Positions 36,758 to 49,430 of a DNA stretch of 64,000 bases are shown here, in pieces. The notes beneath the pieces are model-generated. The model saw nothing but the letters and a program-made list of their open reading frames with translations. It was not told where the DNA came from and did not search any database. This stretch comes from Lucifuga dentata. Lineage: Eukaryota > Chordata > Actinopteri > Ophidiiformes > Bythitidae. The stretch covers positions 1 through 64,000 of the forward strand of contig VXCM01000112.1 of assembly GCA_014773175.1 (NCBI GenBank). The letters are read 5' to 3'. Numbering within the stretch: the first letter of the stretch is position 1; each line of letters begins with the position of its first letter. The translations under genes were made by a program, and so were the position numbers.

Positions 36758-38168
36758 CACAGCAAATTCAGCAGAGTTAAAATTCTGGTGTTGATGAAAA
36801 GAGTGTCAATCCAACTACGTCTGGAGTTAATCTAACTATGGATTTGGTGTAATTTGCCTCTTTTGACACCCGGTCAACTAAATAGTTGGTGTCAAAATTG
36901 GGTGTTGAAGCCATTTTTGTCAAATCAACACTGACGGTGTTGATTTGATGATCTGGAAGTTTTTGACACTGGCTTTCAACTCTGAGGGTGTTGGGAGTTT
37001 TTTCTGCTTCATTAGTTTGAGCATAACATGCAGTCACAACAACAATGGTTAACTTCAAAATTCATTTTTAGGTAAACATTTAAATGTTAATTTCCTTAAA
37101 TTTGACTGTTTTTGATCATATCCAAGTTTTCCACACTCTCTTTATGAATAGCAGCCATGCTATCAAAGAGTTCATGCTAGCAGGTGATACTCCTGGACGG
37201 AGTTAGAATGAGGTTATTGTTTTTCACACAAAGGCTCTAAAAGGCCCAACATGAGAAGTTAAAAGTTGCTGTTAAAGGCGACATGCAAAGTCTGCAGTAA
37301 ACACACTGTAGCGACGGTGGATTGAGCTGCTCTGATTCTCCCAGCATGCTTGCAGCAGTGTTACATGCTCTGAGTTCTAGTTCTGTTGTAAATATCTGTT
37401 ATCATCCTTTTTGTGAATGTTACAGCTTTGTATAAGTTTATTTGTTGCAGCTGTAACAGTTTGAGTTACATTTGAATGCATTCTACTTTTTGGTGTGTCA
37501 CCATCAGAGAGAGTGTGTGTTCTTGTTATGATATCCCTGCTGCATTCTGCTTACTATTAACTGTTATATTGCTGTTTTGTTGTTGAAGCTTTAATAAGCT
37601 TTAACTGAGAAATGCTTCTTATTGAGCAAAGTAATTCCACTTTGTTCAGGGAGAAGTGTTCTTCTCCTCTTCATCATGCTGATGATGAAGAGGAGAGACT
37701 AGTGTTGGACAGCATTATAGTCAGTAATTAATTAAGATTTTCTGAAATAAAAATGTGGATTGAAGCAAACAGGATAGGTCTGTCATTTTTTAACATACAT
37801 TAAATTGTATTGTACTATATTTACACACAATATGCTAATTAGAGGGTAACTCTTAAGTAGTTAAAAAATTACACAATAAAAGAGTTAATTTTTAACACCT
37901 TACACTAGTGTTGAAAATATGTCACACTTTAAAAGAGTTCAGTTTTAACTCCTGACACTGGTGTTGAGAATATTTAACACTTTGTAGTGTCGAGCAGTGT
38001 TAAATTTCAACTCTGCACAGAGTTAATATTTACTCCATTATAGTGTTAAAATGCTAACACTTTGAAAAGTGTTGAAATAACACTTTTGGGAGTGGACCCC
38101 ATGAGACACTTTGAAAGTGTTGAGATTAACTCTTACAGAGTTATTTTGACTCTGCTGAATTTGCTGTG
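36758..38168. mobile_element. 1.41-kb inverted-repeat DNA element with TA flanks
   Basis: The left end, cacagcaaattcagcagagt, is repeated as the reverse complement at the right end. The terminal repeats match at 25 of 26 positions. TA dinucleotides flank both ends (36756-36757 and 38169-38170), as for Tc1/mariner-type insertion. Inside the ends, many short gtgttgaa and ttaacac words alternate in both orientations, giving subterminal repeats. No transposase reading frame was found, so it is non-autonomous. Confidence 0.75.
37663..37696. repeat. 15-bp perfect hairpin inside the 1.41-kb element
   Basis: The arm tctcctcttcatcat (37663-37677) pairs exactly with 37682-37696 across a GCTG loop. It lies centrally in the TA-flanked element, so it is probably part of the transposon structure. 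Confidence 0.8.
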
Positions 38169-38326
38169 TACCATGCCAAGTGGGGTGAGACATAGATGAC
38201 TAATATTTATTGTCTCTGTACAGTTTTTAACTGTTATTTCAGTTAACAGTTACTGATAAACATAAATGACTGCATAAATTCTAAATATGTTTGTGTGTTG
38301 GTCAATTTGTTAGTTTGCTTAATATG

Positions 38327-38512
38327 TGTTAAACTCCTCCACTATTGGCTGCTCCCACTAGAGTTGATCACCAGGAGAGTATAAAAGGGGTGGCTGGGTG
38401 AAAGCTTGGGTAATTGTGTATGCCTGTTCATGCTGTTATGCAGTGTCGTAATAAATCCACTCACAAGGGCTAAAACTTGCATTTGCCTGATCCTCCTCAT
38501 GCATCCTCCACA
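38327..38512 (+). mobile_element. LTR-like unit (solo LTR candidate)
   Basis: About 186 bases beginning TG and ending CA, with parts in retroviral-type LTR order: ATTGG (inverted CCAAT) at 38344, TATAAAAGG at 38380-38388 and AATAAA at 38450-38455. No second copy, primer-binding site or gag/pol frame was recognised nearby, and target duplications are unclear. A small cellular promoter is the alternative, but no gene follows. Confidence 0.35.
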
Positions 38513-39960
38513 GCATTATAGGACAAGATGACACCTTCCAATTCCACACTTATGCCATTGATCTGGAGGGATTTTAATCCTAGTTTCAAAAAATTCCCTT
38601 TTTTGGCCATCCATAAAAATCCTCCACAACTAATATATTATCAGCGGATACAAAGCAGGCTCCAGCAAAAGCCACTTTCATGTTTAAGAAGACATGAAAG
38701 TCTGAGGCAGGCAAACAGCAGGTGAGTGGAGTGGGTGCTGAACTAATTCAACGATAGATCACCTGACTATCTTGTTTAACTCACATACAAGTTATAACTA
38801 CTTAACTCAAATTAATACAGTTGACGTGCAAAAATGTGACATTCCTCACATACTGTATGTGTTAGAATACAAACCTATCAAGCTAATAATGATGTGTTAT
38901 AGGTCTCCAACTGCACAACTGTGTCTTTGGTTTCAGTTAAGTTTTTTTCTTGAGTTTGATATTCATCAGAAACATGGGGTAAAAAGAGGCATTAACCTGC
39001 TTCATTGCTCAGAGTTCCAGTTCTATTGCTGATAGAATGCAATTAACATCTAAGGGATTTAGTGAAATGGTTGTCTTGTTTTGTCTGTCTACAGCATTGA
39101 AAACCAGATGTCAGAAAATTATTGAACTCTTTGTCTCTCTTTGTCTTTAGTTTTCCCTCATAGGTGGATGCACTCCTCTGTTTATTTGATACATGCCAGT
39201 CATGACTGTTATTATGGTACCTTATTAGTAGTTTGTAATCATGATGTTCTCGTGAAATGCCACCTACTGGCAAGACAAATTCATTTTACCCTCCACTGAG
39301 AACAGCTGCAGCCGAGTCAAATGAGGCCAAGAAAACACAAAAATCAGGCAACTTTTTAAGACATAACGGTTATTTGGTTGTCTTATTAAAGATAAACATA
39401 AGACTTTATTACCCAGATTTTACATTCCAAGTGCCTTTACTATTGAAGAGCTCCATCCAGGCTCAACCTGCTATAGTTGACTGGGATGTTCACTGCTGTT
39501 TTGTTTACAGTGGGATAAGATTTATGTAATGGTGTGTTATGCTAAAATACTGAAAGCTTCCTTTAACTGGTTCATGCATCATTTACAACAGAACTGATCA
39601 CAGAAGGAAACTTTTGAAACAAACACAAAGTTTCTAATGTGATGTTTTGTTTGAGGAGGTGCTCTTGCTCTTGTAAAACTTTGCAACACTGTTTACACTT
39701 GAGTAAAATATATTAGAACCTCTGGAAATATCTATACGCCCCAGAATTTGTGGTGGTATTGACTGGTATTGAATAAATGCTGTAAACAAAACCATCAGAA
39801 ATTGTTCAAGTTTGCATGTGTAAAGGTTTTCTAGATTCACTCAATAGTCCTGCAAATACAACAAACCAGCTTTAGTAAAAGAGAGCTGACACTACTATTT
39901 ATGATGAACTTGATATAAAGTTTCCATCCAGCATAATTATGACAGTACACATCCTGTCTC

Positions 39961-39992
<32 letters not shown>

Positions 39993-40379
39993 GGCTGGTT
40001 GTGTGTGCTTTAGAAATTTTTACTTGGATCATTTCTTAAGGAAATCAATATGTCTTTCAAGCATGGCTATTAGCAGCAGTGTCCTTTCATTCCCTTTTTC
40101 TCCATCAAACCACACTAATCCTGATTTACACAGTTTAAAAACTTGGCCATATCCCTTACCTTCCAAGGAGATAGGGTAATTAAATTGGTACTTTTTACAA
40201 GTCGTACTCAATAAATCTGAATAAATTAACAAGGCATTACTAAGACTGCTACATTAAATTTGCATAGTGTGTTTAATGAATATGCAACTGCAAGTGAAAA
40301 GGTCTGCTACTGTGAACTCTTCAAATTAGCATAACTACTTCCAGCATGTTTCTTAAATAATGCTCTCATTTGCACATCA
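38513..40379. other. Gene-free stretch
   Basis: No gene seen. A poly-T tract lies at about 39966-39992. Open frames here are shorter than 95 codons and lack domain features. Confidence 0.45.
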
Positions 40380-40870
40380 CTGAGTTGGCTAATTCTAACT
40401 TCAGTCAGTGTAGCCTCATAATTAAGACTCTTGCTTTAATTTTTAATGAAGTTTACGTTACATCAATCCTGACGGTAATGAGAGGGACGTGGAAACAAAA
40501 AGGCTCCTAATAATTAAATTCACCAGCCAGTTTGAGGCGTAGTAACTCCTGAGGAGAAATTACATGACTAATTATTAATTTGATATTCATACCATTGCAT
40601 GGGTAGACTCACATAACTGCTTGTCCTGGTGCCAGTTATGCTGAGATGCAAAATGCCTTTTCACTGCCCCCATGACTAGGAGGTCTCACAAGGATTTTAG
40701 TGCACAATTAATCATGTTGACACTCGTGATTAAATGTTTTTTTATTGGTCCCGTTTTATTGGGCCATATTACCTGAGTTGGTTTAATGCCTGTTGAAATC
40801 TGTCATCGTGATAAGGACATAAACATTGTAATGATTGAGTAACAGTGCTGATGTGAAGGCAGTTCATAAC
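40380..40870. promoter_or_regulatory. Strong candidate conserved non-coding element
   Basis: Nearly 500 bases of complex sequence free of simple repeats and rich in homeodomain core words: ggctaattc, cataattaagac, cctaataattaaattc, tgactaattattaattt and cacaattaatcatg. Coding potential is absent on both strands. Its density of such words is among the highest in the window. Function as a foxb1 enhancer is inferred from location only. Confidence 0.35.
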
Positions 40871-41059
40871 TGGAGTTGACTTTGGAGTTTATTTTGATTA
40901 AAACAAGAAAACATTAACTTCAACCTAGAAGGCCACTCATTACAGTGCATATTCCAAGACAAGCCTTGGCAAAATTTGTTTTATTCTTATAAAATAAGCT
41001 GTTGTTTTTTTTTTTGTTTTTTTTTAATTGACCCACACTTCAGTGGGGACATCATCCTC

Positions 41060-41150
41060 TGCATTCGAATGGACCAGGGCTGACACCTTCTTGTTGTGAG
41101 GCAACAGTGCTAACCACTGTGCCAAACTGTACCTGTATCACTGCAACACT
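41060..41150 (-). mobile_element. tRNA-like SINE fragment
   Basis: Read on the minus strand, tggcacagtggttagc (41109-41124) resembles a pol III A box. It is followed by tgttgcctcac and aagaaggt, then a decayed B-box-like ccattcgaatgc. This word order is common at the head of fish SINE-type repeats. Both ends are lost. Confidence 0.5.
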
Positions 41151-41199
41151 GTACCACTATATCTGCATATTTATTGATAGTCTATTATTGGATAAATAT

Positions 41200-41397
41200 G
41201 CCTGACAAAAATACTGTAAAACGCCATATCTCAAAATGTTGAGATTTTTTTTTTTTTTTTTTTTTTTCTGAAAATTCCCAGATCTGCTCCTGGATGCAGG
41301 TCGGCATCAGAACTCAATGGATTCTTCCCTGGGCCGCACCTCTTCCTTCTACCAAAGTTTGTCAAAATCGGTTCAGAACTTTTTGAGTAATCCTGCC

Positions 41398-41447
<50 letters not shown>

Positions 41448-41475
41448 TGGTGAAAACATGTCCTCCTTGGTGGTG
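41200..41475 (+). mobile_element. Dispersed repeat, copy 1 (inverted relative to 61.3 kb)
   Basis: The stretch from cccagatctgctcctgg through ggattcttccc and cttctacc to ggttcagaactttttgag aligns with the reverse complement of 61320-61480. An internal CTAA microsatellite (41397-41446) lies where the other copy has an ACAA-type stretch. The end tcctccttggtggtgg matches the other copy's aacctctttggtgggg. Confidence 0.7.
41397..41446. repeat. (CTAA)n microsatellite
   Basis: About twelve tandem tetranucleotides inside the dispersed repeat. Confidence 0.9.
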
Positions 41476-42038
41476 GAAATTTGACTGCCTCTCTGCTGGT
41501 CATTGACGTTAAATTTCAGTATGGAAAAGCTTCCCTAACTTGTCTAAGAATGTGGTTAACTGAAAAATTGATAACTTGTGTTCATGATTTTGATGGAACA
41601 GTTGATGAAAAATACTTTAGTTGTCCATCATGTCTCTAAGAATTATTGCTTTTTGTGGCCATTCAACATGAGCCCCACTCCACATGGAAATAAAGCATGC
41701 TAAGTTTTGCAATCAACCTATTGTCACTTAGCTATTACTTCAATTAGAACAAGTTGCAGCTGCTAGTGAAGGGGATCCATTTTGTTTTACAAACTGACTA
41801 AATATAATAATCCAAAAATGATGGAGAATCTTGATCTTAGTGCACTGGAAAAAGCAAGTGGCAAATCTAATTAAATATTCTTCAAAATAGAGTAAGTGGA
41901 AAGCTACATGGTTGCAGCTCTGCACACTATGAGGATCACACTGCTTCAAACTTTTCAGTAGAAATTGCACGAGATATATGTTAGCTATGTAAAAATGAAT
42001 TCTGGAATAGATTCTTTCATAGCTGCATGTCTGTATTC

Positions 42039-42459
42039 CAGGTTCTCAAACATCTTGAGCCAAGTACCACCTGAGAAAACCAGAACATCTATGTACCACC
42101 CCAACAACACTATAGTACTTATGTACTTTACAGCACAGGCATGAAATGTTACTGACACCCACATATAATTGCATAATAGTTCCATTGTTATATAATGTAA
42201 CTAATTAGTGCACACACGGGATGAGTTTGGCTATTTTCAATACGTTTCATCTACGTATTAATCAAAATACAATATTAAAGTTTAAACTGTTTCTTAACAA
42301 AACCATTTACTTTTCAATAATTTGCCACAATAACAGAATTTACATGATTAATGTATTTTTATTTATATTGTGCAGAAATTTCCACAGACATTTGATGTAC
42401 CACCAGGGACCACTTCAAATACCAGCAGAGGTCCATATGCCACAGTTTGAGAACCACTA
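42039..42459. mobile_element. hAT-type MITE
   Basis: The left end, caggttctcaaacatctt, and the right end (reverse complement tagtggttctcaaactgtgg) form inverted termini of the CAGTGGTTCTCAAA type typical of hAT elements. The subterminal words agtaccacc and gtaccaccaggg are also mirrored. The interior of about 420 bases has no transposase frame. The termini are worn and an 8-bp target duplication could not be confirmed. Confidence 0.7.
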
Positions 42460-45400
42460 TAATGGAAAGCACAGCAAGTGCAACATCACACAAATAACAT
42501 AAAGCCAGTGTCTTATTATCTGTGTTATTATCACCTTATATCTGATTATTGTCTGAAAGCAGTTGAGTTGCTGGTAGTTGTGAGAAGTCTGAGAGTGAGA
42601 AAAAAATATCCCCGAACCTCTGCAACAGCTTTTCCCTTCATTGTGATATTTTTGATCAAGATTGTTCTACACTGAGGTTTTGTCATCTCAGCTGTCAAGA
42701 CAACTGGCTATTCTACTGAAAGTTAATTATTTGGGATTGTAATAGCTTTGGTTTAGGCAAGGGAATTGAACATTTCCCTGGCTGATAAGATTTTTAATGC
42801 TGTGTCTGTGCCTACAATAGCCACGACAGACAAAGATTTTTTTCTGATACCCAGCAGTACTTGACATTTTATAGGATTCTATCCTGTGCTTTTTCCATCA
42901 GTGCATTATAATAGCACAAACCTCAACTCTAGATTAAATTTGTTTGATAGAAATGCAATTGCATTCTTTCGTGTGTATGCATTGTGTGTATTTCCTGTCC
43001 ATAATTCAAATGGTTTGTCACAGCTGAAGTACTTGCTCCTGAACAAGCCAGAGTCAACAACATTATTTTCAAGTGGAGACCCTTAAGGGCCTAGTAATCA
43101 ACATCACAGTTCATCAGTTCTATTACTCCCAGCCTTTGAAAATAAATCCTCTCACATTTCAGATGCAATATTGCTTGAAGAATCCTTAATCAACAGGATT
43201 TCAGAAACATAAATACATAATTTTCTTTAGATGTTAGCCATGCTTTCCTTGTTCCTTGGCTGCCAGCTAGGGGTTACATCCTCACACTGGCAGCGTCACA
43301 GTAATCTGCTGGAATAATGATGTGGAGACTGCGCTGTGACCAACCTTATGAGCATGCTTTTATAGACACACAAATATTCAAGCTTTGCCTTAATTATTGT
43401 GACAAAATCTCTCTGCAGAGTTGTTTCATGTGCCCTTTTGATTAGCTGTGGATTAGCAGGACCTTTATGTTTTCCTCACTACATCCATGTTTTCAGCACA
43501 GGTTAGCTCCCCTATTACTAAACAATTGAATTAGTGCCTGGAAATGTGTCATGCATATTACCTTTCAGCAGGAGGCACACTGAGCTGGTCAACCATAAAG
43601 GAACAACCCATGCAACATTGCTTGTTTGTGTTTCTCTTTAAAGGGCTTTGTGATTTACTGTGAGGCTTGTTTATGCTTAGCAATGCAAATTTTCATCTTA
43701 CAGCAGCATATATCATGCACCAATTAAAATATATCAATAGAAGTGGCAGTTGGCGATTGGTCATTGTGTTACTCACCCATGAGCAAAGGACGGCATGCTG
43801 CTGTTGTGCTTACAATCCTGCCTTGTAAATGGAAATACTGGGTGATGTTACAACCAAAGTTTCTTCTCCTGGACAGACTGTCTGTAACAACCTTGGAGAT
43901 GTAGGTCAGGATGAACAAAGACCCAAACTACACATTCTAATTTTCTTCTAGTTGCTTCAGCAACTAGATGGCATGGATTATGCTTCATTATTATTTTTAT
44001 GATACCTTTCATTTTGCTACCTTCCCTTTGGTTGCCCCTGTTTTTTGTTTATGCATGTTGTAAACACTCATGCATTGTTATTGTGTGTTGTTCTGGTATT
44101 TGCCGATGTTTGCCATCCTTAGAGACCAGATATTTCCCTGATGTATTAGATAAAAGAAAGAACAAAATGCCCCTCATTTGGTCCCAGTTGGTTAAGTGTG
44201 TTCTGATCACTGCCAAGGTCTGGATGAACACAAGCCACACAAAGGACCGTGCCTTCCAACCACACAAGCTCACAATAAAAAGGATTTGCTTCAGTTAGAC
44301 ATCTTACACACTAACCCCCAAAGGGGATACATGTTGGCGAGGACATGGCAGAAATAACAATGTCAACTTCCTCTGAGCTGATCCCAGAAAAGCTCTTCCT
44401 TGTTACCTATTCCTTACCTTACACACTTGTAGTGTAATTATTTGGTTCAAAAAGTCAAGTTTGAAGTTTAATGGGTCACACCTTGGTGTTCACCAACAGC
44501 TTAACTGTTTATAATGATTATTAATAACTGAGAAATCAATTTTAAAAAAGCTAACACAAAACATAAAGAAAGGATTATTGGTTTAACCCCAAAACTTTAA
44601 CCATGACACTTTATTTTACTTAATGTGACCGAAATATTGATCTGTTTACTAATCCTCCGGTCAATTACCCTCTGGGTGTTTTCCCAGAGGGAAATCAGAA
44701 AAAAACAGTGTATGAACAGTGTATGAGTGTGTGAACTCATGTGTTTAAGGCCTCTCTCCATAAACTCGGTATCGCTCCATAATTATTATTTTATCCTCCA
44801 TTTCTCATTGTGCAGCTATACTGATCTGTGGTGATCCACTTCAAAGCTTGCTATCTCATTTCATCCTCTGTGAAAGGTGACTGAACTATGTTAATTTATA
44901 CCTTTTTTTTTGTTTTTGCAGAATAGCCCTTTCATCTTTCATCTTCACAATGAAAGTTCACTCATATATTGAGGTTATTGTTAATATATTATGATCTCAC
45001 ATTGCTCGATACTGCATTATCCTTTCATTTTCAACAACTGTGTAACTGAAAATTTCCTTCATTATTGCTCCGCATATTACATGGTATATTAAGCTTTCTG
45101 CATTTTTTCCTCAATGATGCTGTACGAATGGACTGATCTTGATTGACTGATGAATGGACTGATCTTTCTCCCATTTACATATGTTCTGTCTTATAATGTG
45201 ACTCCTCTGTCTCTTCTCACATTGAGTTACTCTTTGCTCTTTTCCTTTTATATCTGTCAGCAACTAAGTATCAGGTGAAGTTCCATGGGATGATTTGGTG
45301 TCAGTGAAGCTAAATGATAAAATGAGAGTGAGGGGCACTGTCTTGTCTGTAATGAATTATGCAGGGGGTCAGGGGCCTCTGTTTTGGTTACAGTTGACAG

Positions 45401-45475
45401 CACAAACATGGACCTCAGGTACTACACTCATCAGTCCTGCTGTTTCTCACCATATGGAGTCAATGAACTGGGACC
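42460..45475. other. Gene-free desert
   Basis: No gene or clear mobile element seen. A short inverted repeat (ccctctggg/cccagaggg) lies at 44668-44691. The open frames near 43999-44298 have no domain features. Confidence 0.45.
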
Positions 45476-45476
45476 C

Positions 45477-45479
<3 letters not shown>

Positions 45480-45518
<39 letters not shown>
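45480..45518. repeat. (CA)n microsatellite
   Basis: An uninterrupted CA dinucleotide run. Confidence 0.9.
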
Positions 45519-45519
<1 letters not shown>

Positions 45520-46039
45520 CACTTGCCAACACACACAAATTTCATAGACAGCGAGATAGATTATTGTTATTATTTACTTGGTTCAGCTGTACATTTTAAA
45601 GTCCTTATTTTTAGTTTTTTAGGACATCCTGTTTCATTGTGATATCTTACGAATCACTAAGCATGGAGATGGTTTACATCTGATAACACAGATAAGCGTG
45701 ATTAGACTCTCAGAGTGCACATACAGTATAATATTACAGGAGATTCACAGCATGTAATATAAATAACTGAGAATTTTTAGTTGAGAGTCCAGAGCCTGTC
45801 CCCATCTGATGGCAGCATATGGAAACTGCTTCTTGCTGCAAAGGGTGGGGTGCAGTCCTAAAATAAATGAATAAATAATAAAGAAAAGAAAAGAAATCAG
45901 GAAATCATTTTTAGATTCAATCTGTTCTTTATTTTTGTAATCGAAGTTGCCTTTCTTCGTCCCTTTTTTTTTTGTCTTTAAATAGGATAAAATATTCATA
46001 ACCAAGTTCAATTAAACGTTCTCGCCTATGTACAATTGA

Positions 46040-46720
46040 GATATCTGTTACAGATGATGTGCCGTATAATGAATGCCTAATTTATGTAATTAGACCATTA
46101 AGCATAATCCCAGCATATGTTCTGAATGCCCTGAGGTCTTCTCCCAGGTACCCCCTCTGATGTCACCCACACACAACTAATGGAGGCAACGCGGACTGAA
46201 ATCCGGTCTTTGATAAAATAAACAAGTAAAAATATGATTTTATCTTATAATGATAAAAAGTGATATGTAAGTGACATGTCTAATATGACCATTAAAATTC
46301 TTGCGCATTAGGGGTAATGTGTTCTTGAATAGATTTCCTTATGTGGTCAATAATTCACATTGAAGAGGTCAGCATGTGAAGATGGCCTTTAAGTAGTGTG
46401 AATAGCCCGTCATATGCTAAATTTGCAGCCATTGAGGAGGTTCTTCTGAGAACCCTCTGTCTGCTAATTAATTGTCATTCTGCTGAATATTCATACCTTA
46501 TCATCAGCGCGTCCTTAATTGCACGGTAAACCATCTCTGGGGGCTGAAATCGCCGTGGACTTAATTAGAAGCTCAGGCCTATTGGCTGGAGAGTCAGACA
46601 GCAAACTCTGCTTACCTGATTTCTCTCATACTGACTTTAATTAAACCCTTTTAATCTGCAGACCTCATTGTCATAATCTGCATAATAAAACTTGTTTCAG
46701 GTGAAATTACTGAAATGGAA
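46040..46720. promoter_or_regulatory. Strong candidate conserved non-coding element upstream of foxb1
   Basis: About 680 bases of complex, low-repeat sequence 3.3-4 kb before the foxb1 start. Words such as tgtaattagaccattaag, tgctaattaattg, gtccttaattgc, gacttaattagaag and ctttaattaaaccc are evenly spread. No coding potential on either strand. The pattern resembles neural-gene enhancers bound by homeodomain factors. Inference only. Confidence 0.4.
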
Positions 46721-48066
46721 AAATGTCTGACTTGCTCTCTTATTTTATTATTTATTTATTTTTAGAACTGGGCTTGCAAGTGTTTGCATTAAAATTGCTA
46801 GTATAAAAATAAAACACCTCAAGCAATTGGAATTTGTTTATTTGTTCGTTAATAAATCTACATTGCCTAAAGTTAAGGCTTCATCAGCAACCTGCTCTGG
46901 GACTTCAAAAGGTAAAGTTAGTAAAGATTAAATGACAAGTCATCAAATAACAATATAGGAAAACTGACTTTAGTTTACACCAATACATTTAACAAATTTT
47001 CAAACCTAAATGATTAACTTTATGGATTTTATTTTTTTCTATTTTAATTTCAATCCTACATATTTTTTTTTTTTTTTAGTTCGCATCGTTAATAAGCAAC
47101 AAACTCAGATTTAAATTTCTCTTAATCGTTTCCTGAATAGCATGTTTTTTCTCTCCCCGTGGGTCTGGGTGGCAGCATATCTCATCTCGATTCAGTGTGA
47201 CAATATTGTTTGGCTATCATTCGCTGCTTTAGGATGAATGGCATCGATCCTCTTTTAACAACATTTGTTTCCTATTGTGTTTGGGGGAGCAGCAGAGGAG
47301 GGCAGACGTGTGAAAGTGGCTGTTTGATTCTCTTTTTCATCCCCATGACCTCAGCTTTTGTGTCTGGTCACCCTGGGAATGTCACGCCTCACTACTCTAC
47401 TTTAAGATGTTTCAGAAAGTGCCCTTTGTTTTCACTTCTCTTTTTTTAAGCTCACACAAAATTGTTCTTGGTCCCCTCCTGCTATAAAGGATACTTCAGA
47501 CTGAGGCACGGTTCACAAGTGCAATGCAATTTGGCTTATCCCAACCTTTGTTCGGGTTTCTACAAATGACCAAACATAGTGCAGACTTGATCTACTGCTG
47601 CTTGAACTCAGGAGTTTGGAGCAGCTAAAAACCCTATTCACATTCAGAGTCATGGTGGTATTTTCACTGTGTGCATTGGAAGGGGACAAAAGGCCTACCA
47701 ATATCCTATAACCCTGTAGCTCAAAAAGCCACACCGTCTGTGTGTGTGTGAGAGAAAAACCCCCTCTGCACCTCTGAGTCTCGGTTGGTTAAGTCTTGCA
47801 CGTTAACTTGCAAAGCACATCGGTGAAAATCCAAAATGCAAGACAAAAAAGATTCCGCATTTAAGCACAAAATGTCAAATTAAGAATTAGCATATGTGGG
47901 ATTTTATTCTTTTCCATTGCATTAAATAAATTTAAGCATGCTTCAATAATTGTAATTGTTTGCACAGCACTGTAATAACTTTGCTTATTTCTCTGACAAA
48001 ATCTGTGAGCGCGCTTTGTTCACCGACATAATAATCTCAGTGAGACGAATCTCACACTTAATAATA

Positions 48067-48097
<31 letters not shown>

Positions 48098-49430
48098 AAT
48101 GAATAGGCTGCATGTCAGATGATGTTTGATACTTGGCAGTGTGTTGTCATTATCCACGCTGTGTGAAATGGCTCGACTGGGCCACTTCCTATTAGACAAA
48201 ACCTTTTGAGCTGGACATAAATAGGAAATGACAGGTGTTAAAAGGCACTTCTGAGGGAAAAATAATGAAACTGCAGGCTGGATGATAACTTTTGGGCTTG
48301 TAGGAAAAGAGTGATTTTTAATTATTTGAAAGATTGCGAAACCTAAGTTTACACAATGTAATAAAATCAAACAATACATACTAAATTTACATTTTGCATT
48401 TATAATTACTAAACATTTATAAAGTCTTTTTTTTTTTTTTTTTTTTNTTTTTTTTTTTTTTTTTTTGGTAATCCATTGCCGGTTTTGGATTCCTTAGCAG
48501 TCCTTGAGCAGGGAGGACGCTCTTCTTGCTCCTTCTTTTTGGGTGAAAATAGCTCAGTGTCCCCGCATTGCGATTCTTTTGGTAATCCGTCAGACTGGTG
48601 ATGGGGTGCATTGTGGATTTATGGGGGGAAATTAGCATAAATTATGAGCAAATCCTGCGTGTGCGTGTGTGTGGTCCCTGGCATTGCAAACCCTCCAAGC
48701 GGAAAGGTGGCCCTGGCCAAAAGCTTGAATAGCAATAGCTCAAAATAGGCTTCCCATTTGGTTTTCACATTCATATAATTGACTTATGGATATTTTATAC
48801 AGTTTTCGCCACACCATCCTCAAGGGTTTATTTGCATTTCTGAAGTACTTTTGAATCTTCTTTACATAAACACAATAGAGCTGATTGCCTCATGAAGTTT
48901 CAGTTTGAACAGTATTGTTTGCATTGTGTTGATGTTTTCATATCATCTCCTTTCTTTGCAGGACTTCTGGGCAAAATTAGCAGAGAAAAACTAATAGTCG
49001 GCTCTTCAGCAAACTTGCTTGTTGTAATTTTTTTTTTTTTTAATGGCGTGTAGCTTTATAAAATAATAAATAATCTAATTTTCACAGCTTTTACTCAGTA
49101 AAATAACACCTGCGAACTGATATATTTTCATCCATATCTAACTCATATTAAAAAGATTTACCGATTAAGGGCATGCCGAGTTCTGCACAACAGAAGGCGC
49201 ATAAACCATTTTGGAAAACGATTACACACAACACTGCACAAACAGAAACGTTTTAATAAATCAGTGTTTTTGATCATACAGCACATACAACTCAAAGGCA
49301 TATATAAAGCCAACTGCATGGCAGAAAATCATAAAATTACAACAAGACAAATAATTCCCATGTCTAACATGTAATTTCATATTCTATGTATATTTGTAAT
49401 TTCAAATCCGTTGAAGAAATATTAGCGCAT
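46721..49430. other. Gene-free sequence upstream of foxb1
   Basis: Includes poly-T tracts (48070-48097, and 48427-48466 around the N at 48447). No gene recognised; Lys-rich open frames across the homopolymers are artefacts. Confidence 0.5.

Noticed and set aside
36777..37058. 93-codon minus-strand frame
   Set aside because: Lies inside the terminal-repeat element and is built from its GTGTTGAA-type words.
44668..44691. 9-bp hairpin ccctctggg/cccagaggg
   Set aside because: Short, imperfectly extended, and expected by chance in a desert of this size.
48020..48638. Lys-rich frames through poly-T/poly-A tracts
   Set aside because: Translations of homopolymers, one crossing an N.
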